From: CAVVSQ01 sp963848825
GTDB lineage: Bacteria; Planctomycetota; Planctomycetia; Gemmatales; Gemmataceae
NCBI GenBank assembly: GCA_963848825.1
Contig: CAWKFA010000003.1
Location: 32,010 to 96,009, forward strand
Direction: 5' to 3'
Length of the DNA stretch: 64,000 nucleotides
Shown: positions 43,857 through 54,240 of the stretch, piece by piece
Layout of the letters: each line of letters begins with the position of its first letter
Position numbering within the stretch: position 1 is the stretch's first letter
Position numbers and translations under genes: made by a program
The notes under the pieces: generated by a model
What the model was told of the DNA's origin: nothing
The model's input: only the letters and a program-made list of their open reading frames with translations
Databases searched by the model: none

Positions 43857-44333
43857 TCAACCGACTTCCACGACGCCTTCGGCTTCGACCGGCTCGGCGA
43901 CGTATTTGAAAAGTCCGAGGCCAGCGGCCCGGGCAGTGCATTTGGGGAAAAATAGTTCTTCGCCGTTGGCCGACAGGCGCGGGCCGACTGGACATGATTT
44001 TCCGAACAATTCCACCTTGCCGTGAGCGGAACAGGGCTGGGCGGCCATGGACCAGAGGGATGTGCTCAAGACCCGTTCCTTTTCCATGGTCACGAAGATC
44101 AGTCCACCGGTTTCCGTCACCCCCTTGGCCGGCACCTCGTCAACTAGCCAATTGCCGGGCCGCTGCCAGCGAACGAGCGATTTCGGAAAGGTGATTTTGA
44201 ACTTTATGCTGGTCCCATCCGGCAGGATGATTTCGTTGTCCGGGCAAAACAGCTCCTGGCATTCTCTGATCCATGGCCTTCTGGTCGCCAGGATGGGCAT
44301 GGCCGGACACCGAATGATAACCCTGCCGCACAT
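43857..44333 (-). CDS. Unrecognised 158-residue protein
   Basis: Starts MCGRVIIRCPAMPILATRRP; AGGAGG lies 5 nt before this ATG, which decides the start among three in-frame ATGs (44357, 44336, 44333). Parts look beta-rich: NEIILPDGTSIKFKITFP, GGLIFVTMEKERV, GKVELFGKSCPVGPRLSANGEELFFP. There are several cysteines (CPAMP, CQELFCP, CSAHG, SCPVG, KCTARA) but no clear paired zinc motif. No signal peptide or membrane segment. Family and function unknown. Confidence 0.55.
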   Translation of the reverse strand: MCGRVIIRCPAMPILATRRPWIRECQELFCPDNEIILPDGTSIKFKITFPKSLVRWQRPGNWLVDEVPAKGVTETGGLIFVTMEKERVLSTSLWSMAAQPCSAHGKVELFGKSCPVGPRLSANGEELFFPKCTARAAGLGLFKYVAEPVEAEGVVEVG

Positions 44334-44410
44334 CATCACCTCCTCGAAAACGCCCAATCGCTGCTGCGTATCTTATGGGACCGCCCCTGTGGGTGTCGTC
44401 GGGCGCGCTC

Positions 44411-45883
44411 CTATTGGCGCTGGGTTGGATTGCCCAGTGCGGCGTTTAACTCATCGAGTTTATCGGTCAGATCTTTGACCAGATTCACCCGTTGCAGAAA
44501 GAGAAGAGCGAAGCAGGTATCGGTGATGGAACCGGTGCCGATGCCACGACTCGCGACCCAGGAGCCGTCTGGATTTTGATTTTGGCGCAGCATGGTTAAG
44601 CCCCAGCGGAACCAATCTTTGTCCAGAATTTTTGTCAGCTGATAAAGGACCGCGACACGCTCGGTTGACCAGAGAAAATACATTTCCGTAAGAGGCATGT
44701 GGGCGTTTTTGTCGACTGGGGGATAGTCGATGGCGGCACTGACGATTTTAAGTGCCTTTTGAATGGCGGGATCATATTTGGGGCCGGCGGTACTGCTCCG
44801 GTCGCCAATGCCATAGCCCACCGCGAGACCGAGGAGGCCGGCACAGGTCATCGAGGGAAAATCGCCAGGATGGTTTGTGCCTTCATAGTAAAACTTGCCA
44901 TCGGCGCCCTGACCGTTGCGAAAGCGGCGCACAACCAGTGCCAGGGGTTGATCCACCGGTAAACCGTGCCTGCGCCGCCCACAGGGCCAGCAGTGCGAAC
45001 TGCGTGTTGGAGTTATCGCCGCCTACCCGAAAATAATCGGCACCGGCGTTATCCTCCATCTTGAACAGGCCAAGTTCGCTCACCGACCTGGGCATGTTGC
45101 GAAATAACTCCGGACGATTGCGGCGTGCGCTGTCAATGGGTTCCTGGCCGAGCTGGCGCAGGGCCTGGCCGATCGCCGTGGCGTCCTTGGCCGAGAGCAA
45201 CGGCACTCGATAGGACCAACCCCCGTTCGGGCTTTGGCCAGCGATGAGCCGCATGGCCAACTCTTGAATGTGTCCCTTGTCTTGGGGATCGTTAAGCCGG
45301 TCGAAGAACAGCAAAAAGAGAGCGGCGGGATAGGTGCGGTTAATGCGGGGCATGGCCTCCCGCGCGTAGTCGGCGGCTTTGATGATGGCCGGGTCGGTTG
45401 CCGGCACGCCACATTCCAGGAGCGTGAGGCCGCAAAAGGCGACATAGTTTTCTTTCACGTCCGCATTTTGGTCCCAGGAGCCATCCTTTTCCTGGCGCTC
45501 TTGAGAAAGTCTACCCCCTTGCGAATCATCTCATCGCTCAGGGTGGTTTCTTCCTTGGTAAGCTCAACCAGCGGCCGCTGCAGGCCCACGGTCTTGATTC
45601 GCGGCGCGGGCAAGGCAGACGGGGGCGCGATGGGCAGGCCTACCGCGCGAGTTGAATTCTGGTCGGCGGAGTTTGACAGGCACCAGGCCAGGAGGATGCC
45701 GCCCACCAGTAAAAAGAGGAAGCTGCCGGCAAGGACGAGGGCGATGCGTAAAGGTCGATTGACGCCCGGGACGAGAAAGCTCGCTTTGCAGCTCGGACAT
45801 TTGACCTGAGCTCGCGGCGGCAAGTTAGTTGCTGATTTGAGCACGGCGCCGCAGTCGGGGCAGACCACCTTGTTTGCCGACAT
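44411..45883 (-). CDS. Zinc-ribbon, membrane-anchored alpha-toroid (prenyltransferase/squalene oxidase repeat) protein
   Basis: About 490 residues after two repairs. The N-terminus has a zinc ribbon (CPDCG ... CPSCK, residues 8-32), then a membrane segment (IALVLAGSFLFLLVGGILLAW). A chain of alpha/alpha-toroid repeats follows: FCGLTLLECGV, IQELAMRLIAGQSPNGGWSY, GDNSNTQFALLALWAA, FPSMTCAGLLGLAVGYG, LRQNQNPDGSW and DTCFALLFLQR. No DxDD cyclase motif is visible, so a terpene-cyclising role is doubtful. Frame breaks lie near 45470 (beside CCTGG) and 44950. A paralogue without the zinc ribbon lies just upstream on the same strand. Confidence 0.75.
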
Positions 45884-45942
45884 GAGGGGCGTTTCCTGTT
45901 AGCGTCGAGAAAAGTCGCACCGATTTATTGTAGCGACCTGCA

Positions 45943-47447
45943 TTACGGACGTTTTCCCATGGGATCTGTTATGCCCATATAAAGCTGCAAGCTGTCGGTC
46001 AGGTCCTGTACCAGGTTGGAACGCTTGAGAAACAGCAGGGCGAAGCAGGTATCGATGGGCGGCGTCGAACCGGGATAGTGACTCGATTCCCAGCTGCCGT
46101 CCCCTTGCTGATTGGGCACGAGGACCTGAGCACCCCAGCCGTACCAGTCCTTGCCCCCAATAGTTTGCAAACTGTAAAGCATGGCGACCCGTTCGACCGA
46201 CCACAGGAAATAGAGGTTCTCCATGCGCGGGACCTGCGGATCGGTCGTTGGCCTGCCAATATACGTCGCCACGCCTTTAGCCCTTTTTGAATGGCCGGGT
46301 CTTCCCGGGTGGATTGGCCGACGACGCGCGGCATCTTGGCTTGCGGTACCTCCGGTGCGCTGCCATGCCCCAGGGCCAGCCCGAGCAAGCCGACGCAGGT
46401 CATCGAAGGGGTTTGCTCGAATTGCCACGTCTTGTAAGCCCAGCCCCCCTCGTCGAGTTGGCTGGTGTAAAATCGCTGGTACGCCAGGAGCAAGCTTTGC
46501 TCGGTGGGCACGCCATGACGTCGCGCTGTCCACAACGCGAGCATGGCGAACTGGCTGTTGGAATTGTCGTCGCGCGCGTTTTTGGCGCTGGCCTTGCCTT
46601 TCTTCTTGCCCTGGCTGGCCACGGCGGGAATGTTCTGCAAGTTCTTCGGCAGAAAATCAGGTCGCAGCGCTCCGCCCTTATCTGGCGTCTTCGGAGCGGC
46701 CATTTTGGGGTTATCGATGGGGTCAGGCTGTGGTTCCTTGGGTGGAACAGCGGCTGCTTTGACGTCGGCAGGCCCCGCGGCAGTCTTGTTGCCGGCAAGG
46801 GGCGTGGCGAAGAGTTGACGGTCGCCGGCAAACGGATCGGCAAGCTTGCCGTTCTTGTCGGGCGCGAGCGGGTTGGCATTCATTTTCTGATTGGCCACGG
46901 GATCGCCAAAGCTGGTCTTGGGCCGATTGCGCTCAAGAAAAACGTGAAGCTTGTCCATGTCCGTTTTGCTCAGGATTGGCAGGAAGTAATCCCAGCCGCC
47001 GGCCGACGTCTGGCCGGCGACCAGGTGCAGGGCCAGCACGCGGATCAACTCCTTGTCGCGCGGGTCGCCGAGGCGATCGAGAAACAGGATCGCCAGCGAC
47101 ACTTCATAGGTCGTAAAATGCGTATTTAGTTTGGGAATATATTTTCGCACAAAGGCGGCGGCTTTTTGCACCAGTTGGTCTTGGGGGTCGACGCCACATT
47201 CCAGCAGGGTCAGCCCAGGTAAAGCCGCGTAGCCGATTGCTTGCTGCGCCTCCTTGCCCCAGGTCCCCTTACCGTCTTGATTGCTTTTTAGGTACTTGAC
47301 GCCCCTGGCAATGGCCGCGTCGATTTGTTTTTGCGTCAGCCCCATGGGCAACGGGTCGGCCAACAAAAGACTGACCGGTGGATCACCGAGAAAACATAGT
47401 CCGGCAAAAAGGATCGCCGCGAGCAGCAGGGAGGAGAGCTTCTTCAT
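45943..47447 (-). CDS. Secreted alpha-toroid (prenyltransferase/squalene oxidase repeat) protein
   Basis: About 500 residues. A signal peptide is visible (MKKLSSLLLAAILFAGLCFLG). Toroid repeats: RGVKYLKSNQDGKGTWG, LPGLTLLECGVDPQD, LALHLVAGQTSAGGWDYF, DDNSNSQFAMLALWTARR, QTPSMTCVGLLGLALGHG, then, after a frame break near 46275, NLYFLWSVERVAMLYSLQ, QGDGSWESSHYPG and DTCFALLFLKRS. A low-complexity insert of about 130 residues (KNGKLADPFAG ... GKKKGKASAKN) splits the toroid. It is divergent from the PilM-type operon. Function unknown; protein binding or scaffolding is as likely as catalysis. Confidence 0.75.
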
Positions 47448-47572
47448 GGTGATGACTCGTAGAGGAGAACGTCTGGCAGTGCCGTGATTTTCGCGTGGAA
47501 AGAGCTTGGCGGGGCTCAGAATGCACTATGGAGTTTACCGCGCCGGGCTGGCAAAAAGCCAGGGGCAACCTG

Positions 47573-47602
47573 TTGACAAGTGCTTCAGCGCCATGTTAGT
47601 TT
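47573..47602 (+). promoter_or_regulatory. Likely promoter of the PilM-type operon
   Basis: A perfect TTGACA followed after 18 bp by a weak TAGTTT (3 of 6). It lies about 50 nt before the first start codon, in the divergent gap. Confidence 0.45.
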
Positions 47603-47653
47603 GGAGGTTACTGATTGTGCCCGCCTTTTTGCGCACCTCTTGGAGAGTTTAAC

Positions 47654-50002
47654 ATGGCCGTCCCTCAACATGGTGTTTGGGGCATTGACCTGGGCCAATG
47701 CGCCGTCAAGGCCATCCGCCTCGAGTCCGTCAACGGCGAATTGACGGCAACCGCCTTCGATTATATCGAATACCCCAAAATTCTGAGTCAACCGGACGCC
47801 GACCCGGATGAATTGACGCGGGAAGCCCTGCAACAGTTCCTTTCACGCAACAATATCAAAGGCGACATGATCGTCATCAGCGTCGCCGGCCAAAGCGGGC
47901 TCGCACGCTTCGTCAAGCTTCCGCCCGTCGAGGAAAAGAAGATCGCCGATATCGTCAAGTTCGAGGCCAAGCAGCAAATTCCCTTTCCGCTTGAAGAAGT
48001 CGTCTGGGATTATCAAAAGATCGGCCAGGGCGTGGTGACCGACGGCTTCGCCATGGAAACGGAGATCGGCCTGTTCGCGATGAAGAAGGACCAGGTCCAC
48101 CGCTCCATTCAACAATTCAAGGACGTGAAGGTCGAGATCCATGTCATCCAGATGGCGCCGTTGGCCCTTTGCAACTATGTCGCCTACGACCTTTTGCACA
48201 AGGATGGCCTTGCCGGTGCCGAAGGCGGGGCTGAAGTTGCCGACACCAAGGAGTGCGTGGTAGCGCTTGACATCGGCACCGATAATTCCAACCTGATCAT
48301 CACCGACGGCGAGAAAATCATCTGGCAGCGGCCCATTCCCCTCGGCGGCAATCATTTCACGCGGGCGCTGACCAAGGACATGAAGCTGACATTTGCCAAG
48401 GCCGAGCACCTGAAGCGGAATGCCGTCAAATCGCCCGACCTGAAGAAAATTCTGGCCTCGCTGAAGACGGTGCTCAACGATTTTGTCGGCGAGGTGCAGC
48501 GTTCGCTTGGCTATTTCACGAATACCCATCGCGATGCGACCATCCAGTACATGGTTGGCCTGGGCAATGCTTTCCGCTTGCCGGGCCTGCAGAAATATCT
48601 GCAAGAGAAGCTGCAACTCGAGGTTCGCAAGCTAACGAAGCTCAATCGCGTTGGCGGCGAGGAGGTGGTCGCGGCGCCGACCTTCTCCGAGAACCTCCTC
48701 AGCTTCGCGGTTGCCTATGGCCTCGCGCTGCAGGGGATGAAGCTAACCCGCATACAAACAAACTTGCTGCCCTACGACATCCGCGTGGAGCGCATCGTGC
48801 GTGCCAAGAAGCCGTGGGCCGTGGCCGCCGCGGCTGCGCTGCTGGTAGCGGTCGCCGGGCTGAACTTCGGTTATAGCGTCGAAAAAAGGGCGATTGATAA
48901 CCCGGAGATAACGGCGGAACGGACCAAGATGAAGGCCGTGCTGGCGGCCATCGCCGCCAATGAGAAAACCTATCAAACCTTCGTGGCGGACAAGAAAAAG
49001 GCCGAGGAAGCAATCAAGCGCATTGGCGCCGGGGTTGATGAGCGTTTCAACTGGCAACGGTTGTATGAGTACATCAACTTGGCCTTGCCGAAACCCAATG
49101 GCGAGCGGCTGGTGGAGCGAACCAAGGAAGAGAATTATATCGTCAAGCAGCAGTATTACACGGAAAATGCCAAGCTGGCGCTGACCAAGCTCGAAGCGAA
49201 AAGATTCCCGACGCCGGACCAAATCATTCGCCCGGAAGACGACGAGTTCATCAGAAAGAACCTGATTCAGGTCAATATCGAGGGCATCAACGCGCTCTAC
49301 TGCGATAATCTGGCCGACTATTTCAAGAATATCTACAAGTACAACGATCGCCTCATCTCCATGGTGCGCGATGAGAAGGACAGGGTGATTCGCTGGGCGG
49401 CACAGAACGATCCCAAGGCCCGCGCCGACCTGCCCGTCAAGGGCTGGGTGGTGGAGGTCCGCGGCTATACCTATCACGATGGCGGCGGCAAATTCATCGA
49501 GTACACCTTTGTGGAAAACCTGGCCAACCCTGAGTATTTCAAGAGCAAGCTCAACGACAACATGAAGGAGACGATTGAAAAGGTGCGCGGCCAAATTTCG
49601 TATCTGACGCTCAAGTTCGACCCTGTGAAGGATTTCGACCCGGGTAACTTCAAGTTTATCAAGGACAGCTATCTCAAGTTTCTCCTCAAGCCCGAAATTG
49701 GCGTCCCGGCAACACCGGCGGTGCCTGGCGCTCCGACAGGCCCGATAGATCCCAAGCTCAACCGCGACAACTGGAAGCCGATCGGCGACCGGGCATCGCT
49801 GACATTCCCAGATTTTCCTTATCCCGCGCAGCCGCCGCAAGTCGCTCCGACGCCCGCGGGAACGGCGCCTCCGCCCCCACCGCCGACCCGTACGGAGTTC
49901 TACGTGTTTTTCGTGTGGAAAGAGCCTGGCACTGAGGTGACGCCGCCAGCCCTGGCCGCGACGCCGGCCGCACCAGCGCCGGTCGCCGACCCAAAGAAGT
50001 GA
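47654..50002 (+). CDS. pilM: PilM-type pilus assembly ATPase with PilN-like C-terminal region
   Basis: 782 residues. The start at 47654 (MAVPQHGVWGIDLGQCAVKA) is chosen for GGAGAG 6 nt upstream. Residues 1-365 have the actin-like PilM fold: GIDLGQCAVKAIRLE, LPPVEEKKIADIVKFEAKQQIPFPLEEVVWDYQ (the classic PilM block), VVALDIGTDNSNLIITDGEK, LGYFTNTHRDATIQYMVGLGNAFRLPG. A membrane segment at about residues 388-410 (AVAAAAALLVAVAGLNF) and a coiled, charged region follow, like PilN, then a long soluble part and a Pro/Ala-rich end. PilM and PilN are usually separate proteins, so this is an apparent fusion. First gene of a three-gene unit. Confidence 0.82.
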   Translation: MAVPQHGVWGIDLGQCAVKAIRLESVNGELTATAFDYIEYPKILSQPDADPDELTREALQQFLSRNNIKGDMIVISVAGQSGLARFVKLPPVEEKKIADIVKFEAKQQIPFPLEEVVWDYQKIGQGVVTDGFAMETEIGLFAMKKDQVHRSIQQFKDVKVEIHVIQMAPLALCNYVAYDLLHKDGLAGAEGGAEVADTKECVVALDIGTDNSNLIITDGEKIIWQRPIPLGGNHFTRALTKDMKLTFAKAEHLKRNAVKSPDLKKILASLKTVLNDFVGEVQRSLGYFTNTHRDATIQYMVGLGNAFRLPGLQKYLQEKLQLEVRKLTKLNRVGGEEVVAAPTFSENLLSFAVAYGLALQGMKLTRIQTNLLPYDIRVERIVRAKKPWAVAAAAALLVAVAGLNFGYSVEKRAIDNPEITAERTKMKAVLAAIAANEKTYQTFVADKKKAEEAIKRIGAGVDERFNWQRLYEYINLALPKPNGERLVERTKEENYIVKQQYYTENAKLALTKLEAKRFPTPDQIIRPEDDEFIRKNLIQVNIEGINALYCDNLADYFKNIYKYNDRLISMVRDEKDRVIRWAAQNDPKARADLPVKGWVVEVRGYTYHDGGGKFIEYTFVENLANPEYFKSKLNDNMKETIEKVRGQISYLTLKFDPVKDFDPGNFKFIKDSYLKFLLKPEIGVPATPAVPGAPTGPIDPKLNRDNWKPIGDRASLTFPDFPYPAQPPQVAPTPAGTAPPPPPPTRTEFYVFFVWKEPGTEVTPPALAATPAAPAPVADPKK

Positions 50003-50009
50003 ACTCCTG

Positions 50010-50092
50010 TAGGGTGGGTCAAGCGTACTCGCGCTGACCCACCGAAGCTGGAAATGACGGTGGGTCAGCGCGAGTACGCTCGACCCACCCTA
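50010..50092. repeat. Long palindrome made of two inverted REP-like elements
   Basis: TAGGGTGGGTC ... GACCCACCG and its inverse, about 34 bp per arm with a 13-nt spacer (AAGCTGGAAATGA) and one unpaired base. It sits between the stop of the PilM-type gene and the start of the next gene, inside an apparent operon. It is the same element as in the cluster near 30.5-30.8 kb. Confidence 0.9.
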
Positions 50093-50118
50093 CATGAAAC
50101 CTTTCCCAAGGTGCCGCC

Positions 50119-52020
50119 ATGAAGTTCGACAAGGAAATCGTCCTCAAGCACAAATTCTGGCTGTTGCTCATCGTCACCCTGCCATTGTCGCTCATCGCCA
50201 TTTTTTACCTGGTGACATCCGTGAGCGGCGAAATCAGCGCCACCAATGACGCCATCAAGAAAGACCTGACCGCTTTTCTCAAGAACCATGCGATCCGCAA
50301 GGATTCGGAAATCAAGGAGATGGAGAAGGCCGCCAAGTTCGAAAAGAGCCAGGAAGCCGTGCTCTGGGAACAGGCGTTTGCTCACCAGGAGGATCTGTTT
50401 CTCTGGCCCAAGGAAGTTGAAGATAAATTCAACTTCCGGGCCGGCATGTTCGCCCAGAAGATCCAAATCCTCAAGGGGGGCGAAAACCCCAAGGATGACA
50501 AGAACACCATCCATGGCGAGGTGGTCGAGCAACTGGCCACGAGCATGAAGCTCAAGGGAGCGGACCAGAAAGTTCACACCATCTACCCCGCTTTCGTCGT
50601 CAGTATCGTGGGGGGCGACGTGCAGAGCTTCGGCAAGATCGAACCTGGCACCCATGTCGCCGTGACTTATAATCGGGGCAAATACTTCAACGAGGAATTG
50701 ACCAACAACGAACTGGACACCTACAAACGCCCTGGTGTCTATGAAAGCCAGATCAGGCCCATCTTGCTGCAAGTTCAGCCCGTCAATGACAAGGGGGACG
50801 GGGTGGTGCAACTGGGGCAGTGGCTCTACAAGGACTCCGAGGCGGTGCCATCCTGGAGCAAGCAGGAACAGTTTTTCCTCAATTTCCTCGACAAGGGCTG
50901 GAGCGAAGACTCCACCGGCAATCTCTCGGAGGAAGCCTGGCTGGCCCAAGAGGATTTGTGGATCCAAACTGAGGTCTATCGCCTGATTCGCATGGCCAAC
51001 GACTTCGTCGCGGTGTTCGAAGGCAAGGGGGGCAGTGCCAAGGACACCGTTTCAACCTTCAGGAATCCTTACTGGGAACTTGGCCTTAAGTGGGATGGCG
51101 GCAAGAGACTGAAGGTGACGATGAAGAACCTGCTCGACCACAAGCAGAAACGGGACCTGCTTAAATTCCGGGTTTGGTTTGGCGATAAGATCGAACCGGA
51201 CGAAATCGCGGTCGGCGGCAAGCCGGTAGGCCCCCGTGGTTCGAAGGAGGCCGAGGTTACCAGCGACATCACCTTGCCGGAGGACCGGGCGCGGAAATCG
51301 ATCACCAAGGTGGAACAGGTGCTTACCTGGGAAACCGCGGCGGTCAAACGCATCGACTACATCACCGTCGGCTCGATGGGTTCGACGGAAACGGCTCACA
51401 GTCACCGTACCTTTACCGACGGCTTGCAGCCGCTCAAGGAAAAGGACCCCAACGCGCCGCCTCCTGGTCTGACGCCGCCCCCCAATGCACCGCCGGGTGG
51501 TGCTCCGCCGCCTGTTGCGCCACCAATTAACCGAAGGACACCTGGGAGGCGGACTACGGGCCCAGCTAGACCCATTAGAGACCAGGGCTCCAACGAGACA
51601 ACCAAGCATGGTCTTATCCGCAACCAGTTCTGGAACTATCTCGATGACAATGGCACGCCCCGGCCCGCCGGAACGCCGTTGCCGCAATTTCGCCGTGTGC
51701 CGGTGGCGATTACCTTGATCGTTGATCAGGACCATATTTTTCGGACCCAGGCAGCTTTCAACAATTCCAAGCTTCGCTTTCTCACCACGCAAGTGTTGCT
51801 GAATCGCTGGGCGGATACGTTGCAACCGCAAATACCCAAGGATGGTATAAGTGTCGGGCCTACCACGGGCCGCAGGCCGCAATCCGCCCCTCAGGCGACG
51901 AGTCCCGACAACATGGAAACCAATTTCGAAATGGTCATCTACGGCGTCGTGACCCTTTACGACCGCTATCCGCCCATGGTTACCGCCGCCGGCCCCGTGG
52001 CGCCGCCAGCCACCAAGTAA
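50119..52020 (+). CDS. Membrane-anchored protein of the PilM-type operon, unrecognised
   Basis: 633 residues. A short cytoplasmic N-terminus (MKFDKEIVLKHKFW) precedes one membrane segment (LLLIVTLPLSLIAIFYLVT, about residues 15-33), then a charged helical stretch and a large outside domain. A proline-rich linker (NAPPGGAPPPVAPP) lies near residue 460. Gene position and single-anchor layout suggest a counterpart of PilN/PilO alignment proteins, but I see no family motif. The frame is intact over its full length. Confidence 0.6.
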   Translation: MKFDKEIVLKHKFWLLLIVTLPLSLIAIFYLVTSVSGEISATNDAIKKDLTAFLKNHAIRKDSEIKEMEKAAKFEKSQEAVLWEQAFAHQEDLFLWPKEVEDKFNFRAGMFAQKIQILKGGENPKDDKNTIHGEVVEQLATSMKLKGADQKVHTIYPAFVVSIVGGDVQSFGKIEPGTHVAVTYNRGKYFNEELTNNELDTYKRPGVYESQIRPILLQVQPVNDKGDGVVQLGQWLYKDSEAVPSWSKQEQFFLNFLDKGWSEDSTGNLSEEAWLAQEDLWIQTEVYRLIRMANDFVAVFEGKGGSAKDTVSTFRNPYWELGLKWDGGKRLKVTMKNLLDHKQKRDLLKFRVWFGDKIEPDEIAVGGKPVGPRGSKEAEVTSDITLPEDRARKSITKVEQVLTWETAAVKRIDYITVGSMGSTETAHSHRTFTDGLQPLKEKDPNAPPPGLTPPPNAPPGGAPPPVAPPINRRTPGRRTTGPARPIRDQGSNETTKHGLIRNQFWNYLDDNGTPRPAGTPLPQFRRVPVAITLIVDQDHIFRTQAAFNNSKLRFLTTQVLLNRWADTLQPQIPKDGISVGPTTGRRPQSAPQATSPDNMETNFEMVIYGVVTLYDRYPPMVTAAGPVAPPATK

Positions 52021-52085
52021 CGTACGCGTAGCCGTAGAACCGTGTGTAATGAATACGGTCAAGTTAGTAGACTGGGAGAGCTTCC

Positions 52086-54209
52086 ATGAAGATGAAGATG
52101 AAAAAGATCGACCTGTCCGGGGTCAAGGACTACCTGTTCGATAAGGGAGAACGGGTGGGGCTGATTGTCTTCGGCGCCATCGCGGTTTTGCTGGTTGGGC
52201 TGGGGATTATCAAGGCCGTCAGTGCCGGAACCACCTACGCCGATCAGTTCAAAAAGAAGCACGCGGAGATAAGTCAGCAGCTCCGGCCCGCCGCGCCGCT
52301 TCCGCCAATCGAGTTCACCAAACCCGCTTACCCATGGCCGGACAGGGGTGTCACGCTCAAAGATCCCGCCCAGCTCATGCCGCTCGGCGACGCGCCGGAT
52401 AAGCCACAAAACCCAGAAATTCTGGCGGTGATGTCCGATCCCGATCACATGTTCATCGACGTTTTGAAGGGGGGCTATTTATGTTTGGAGCATGACAAAA
52501 ATGGCAACCCGCTGACGCAAAATGGTGATCAAAATAAGCTCGCCAAGATCATGAAACCGGCCCGCATGGTCGTCGTGACCGCGGTCTTCCCGATGAAAGA
52601 TCAATTCGAGCAACATCGCCGGGCGCTGGCGGTCTATTACCCAACGCTCCCTGATCTCATCAAGGTGAAAGATGACCAGCCCAAGCCGCTGGGGCTTGAG
52701 GTTTTTCGGCGGGAAATCAAGCCGGAAGCGAAGACGGACAAGAATGACAAGAAGGACCAGGACAAGGACGAGAAGACCGACAAGGAAATCGAGTGGGAAC
52801 CTCTGTACGTCTACAACGAAAAGACGGACACCGTTGACGTGGCCGAACGTCTGCAAAAAATGTACAGGGAAGCCCTCATCGATCCGGACAATCAGAAGAT
52901 GTTGGGCAACTATTTGCAGCGTGGCCTGGTGGCGCCGCTGCCCTGGATGGCGAACGTGCAATATGCCAAGCCGATGCTGAAAGGCGTCAAGCTCGAACCT
53001 TACGTGCCGACGCCAATAACGCAGCCGACGACTTCGACGCAACCTGGCACCGCCAGCAATTTACCCGGCGGCGGCAGGACCATTGCCGCCGAAACTAAAT
53101 GGGTTCCCGTGGCACTGGCGAGCATGACCGACACCAAGCTGGCAGACAAGCTCAAGGGCAAGTTCGACTATTTCGATGCCTCCGGCGATCAGACGCCCCC
53201 GGACCCGACGGCCACCGTTAGAACGGGACCACGCATCCGCGCGCCGCGCGGTCCGGGCTTCAGCGGGTCCCCGCCGCCGGGCACGCCCAATCCCAACGAG
53301 GTGGTCGATAAAATCGTGCGCTTCGTTGATGTCGGTGTCGAACCGGGCAAGACTTATCAGTATGCCTTTCGCGTACGCATCGCCAATCCCAACTTTGGCA
53401 AAAATGATGAAGTCGCCTTCAAGGAACTCGCCGAAATCAAGGAACTCTTGTCGCCCAATTCGTTCACTCCCGAAATCACCATTCCGGAGGAATACTTCGT
53501 CTATGCCACCGATCTTTATGCCCAGGGCCTGAAGGTTTCCTACCCGATCAGAGATGGCGGCGTGGATCGAGGCTCCGACACCAAAGACTCCAGGTCCGAT
53601 AGTTCGATTGCGTATGGACTGTGGACGACCCCGATTCAGGTCCACCGCTGGCTCGCCACTCTCAAAGACCAGGCCGGCGACGAAGTTGTCGCCGACTGGG
53701 CCATTGCCGAACGCCTGCTGGTCCGCCGCGGCGATATCCTGGGGCGGCGCGGCGTCATGGCGGAGGTCCCGGTCTGGAGCAAAACCAAGGAGAACTTTAC
53801 GATCGGCTTTCAGGTTCAGAAGGTGGCGGCCGTCAAAGCGAAACAGGCGGCTCAGCCTCGGGCGGACTCCGGCTTGCCGATTGATTTCGTCAAGGCAATG
53901 TTGCCGCCCGGCCATGAAGCCACACCCCTCGCGAAAGGCTTGCCGCCACCCTTGCTGGTTGACTTCGAAGGCGGTTTCAAGAAAGCCAAGTTAGGGCTCA
54001 CCGAGGTTCGTGACGAGTGCACCGTCAAAATGTTGGTGCTGGCATCGGACGGCAGCTTGCTGGTACGCGACTCGCGAAGTGACACCGACGGCGATAATCC
54101 GGTCGCCATCGAGCGCAACAAACGCTGGGAGGAATGGCTCGAGCGCATTCAGAAACTGCGTCACGGCCCCGGCACCACGGGCGGCTTTGGCATGCCCAAG
54201 GTTCCGTAA
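52086..54209 (+). CDS. Second membrane-anchored protein of the PilM-type operon, unrecognised
   Basis: 707 residues from MKMKMKKIDLSGVKDYLFD; GGGAGAG lies 6 nt before the ATG. One membrane segment near residues 25-45 (VGLIVFGAIAVLLVGLGIIK). A charged lysine/aspartate-rich linker (TDKNDKKDQDKDEKTDKE) lies near residue 220, and a Pro/Gly-rich one (RAPRGPGFSGSPPPGTP) near 390. The C-terminal half has a beta-rich domain around IVRFVDVGVEPGKTYQYAFRV, reminiscent of fibronectin-like folds. Together with its neighbour it probably builds the envelope-spanning part of a PilM-linked machine. Function inferred only from context. Confidence 0.6.
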   Translation: MKMKMKKIDLSGVKDYLFDKGERVGLIVFGAIAVLLVGLGIIKAVSAGTTYADQFKKKHAEISQQLRPAAPLPPIEFTKPAYPWPDRGVTLKDPAQLMPLGDAPDKPQNPEILAVMSDPDHMFIDVLKGGYLCLEHDKNGNPLTQNGDQNKLAKIMKPARMVVVTAVFPMKDQFEQHRRALAVYYPTLPDLIKVKDDQPKPLGLEVFRREIKPEAKTDKNDKKDQDKDEKTDKEIEWEPLYVYNEKTDTVDVAERLQKMYREALIDPDNQKMLGNYLQRGLVAPLPWMANVQYAKPMLKGVKLEPYVPTPITQPTTSTQPGTASNLPGGGRTIAAETKWVPVALASMTDTKLADKLKGKFDYFDASGDQTPPDPTATVRTGPRIRAPRGPGFSGSPPPGTPNPNEVVDKIVRFVDVGVEPGKTYQYAFRVRIANPNFGKNDEVAFKELAEIKELLSPNSFTPEITIPEEYFVYATDLYAQGLKVSYPIRDGGVDRGSDTKDSRSDSSIAYGLWTTPIQVHRWLATLKDQAGDEVVADWAIAERLLVRRGDILGRRGVMAEVPVWSKTKENFTIGFQVQKVAAVKAKQAAQPRADSGLPIDFVKAMLPPGHEATPLAKGLPPPLLVDFEGGFKKAKLGLTEVRDECTVKMLVLASDGSLLVRDSRSDTDGDNPVAIERNKRWEEWLERIQKLRHGPGTTGGFGMPKVP

Positions 54210-54240
54210 CGAGTTAGCGGGCGCACTTCGCCCAGATGAC

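Noticed and set aside
44411..47447. Squalene-hopene cyclase assignment for the toroid proteins
   Set aside because: No DxDD motif or typical QW-repeat spacing is visible; only the general toroid fold is supported.
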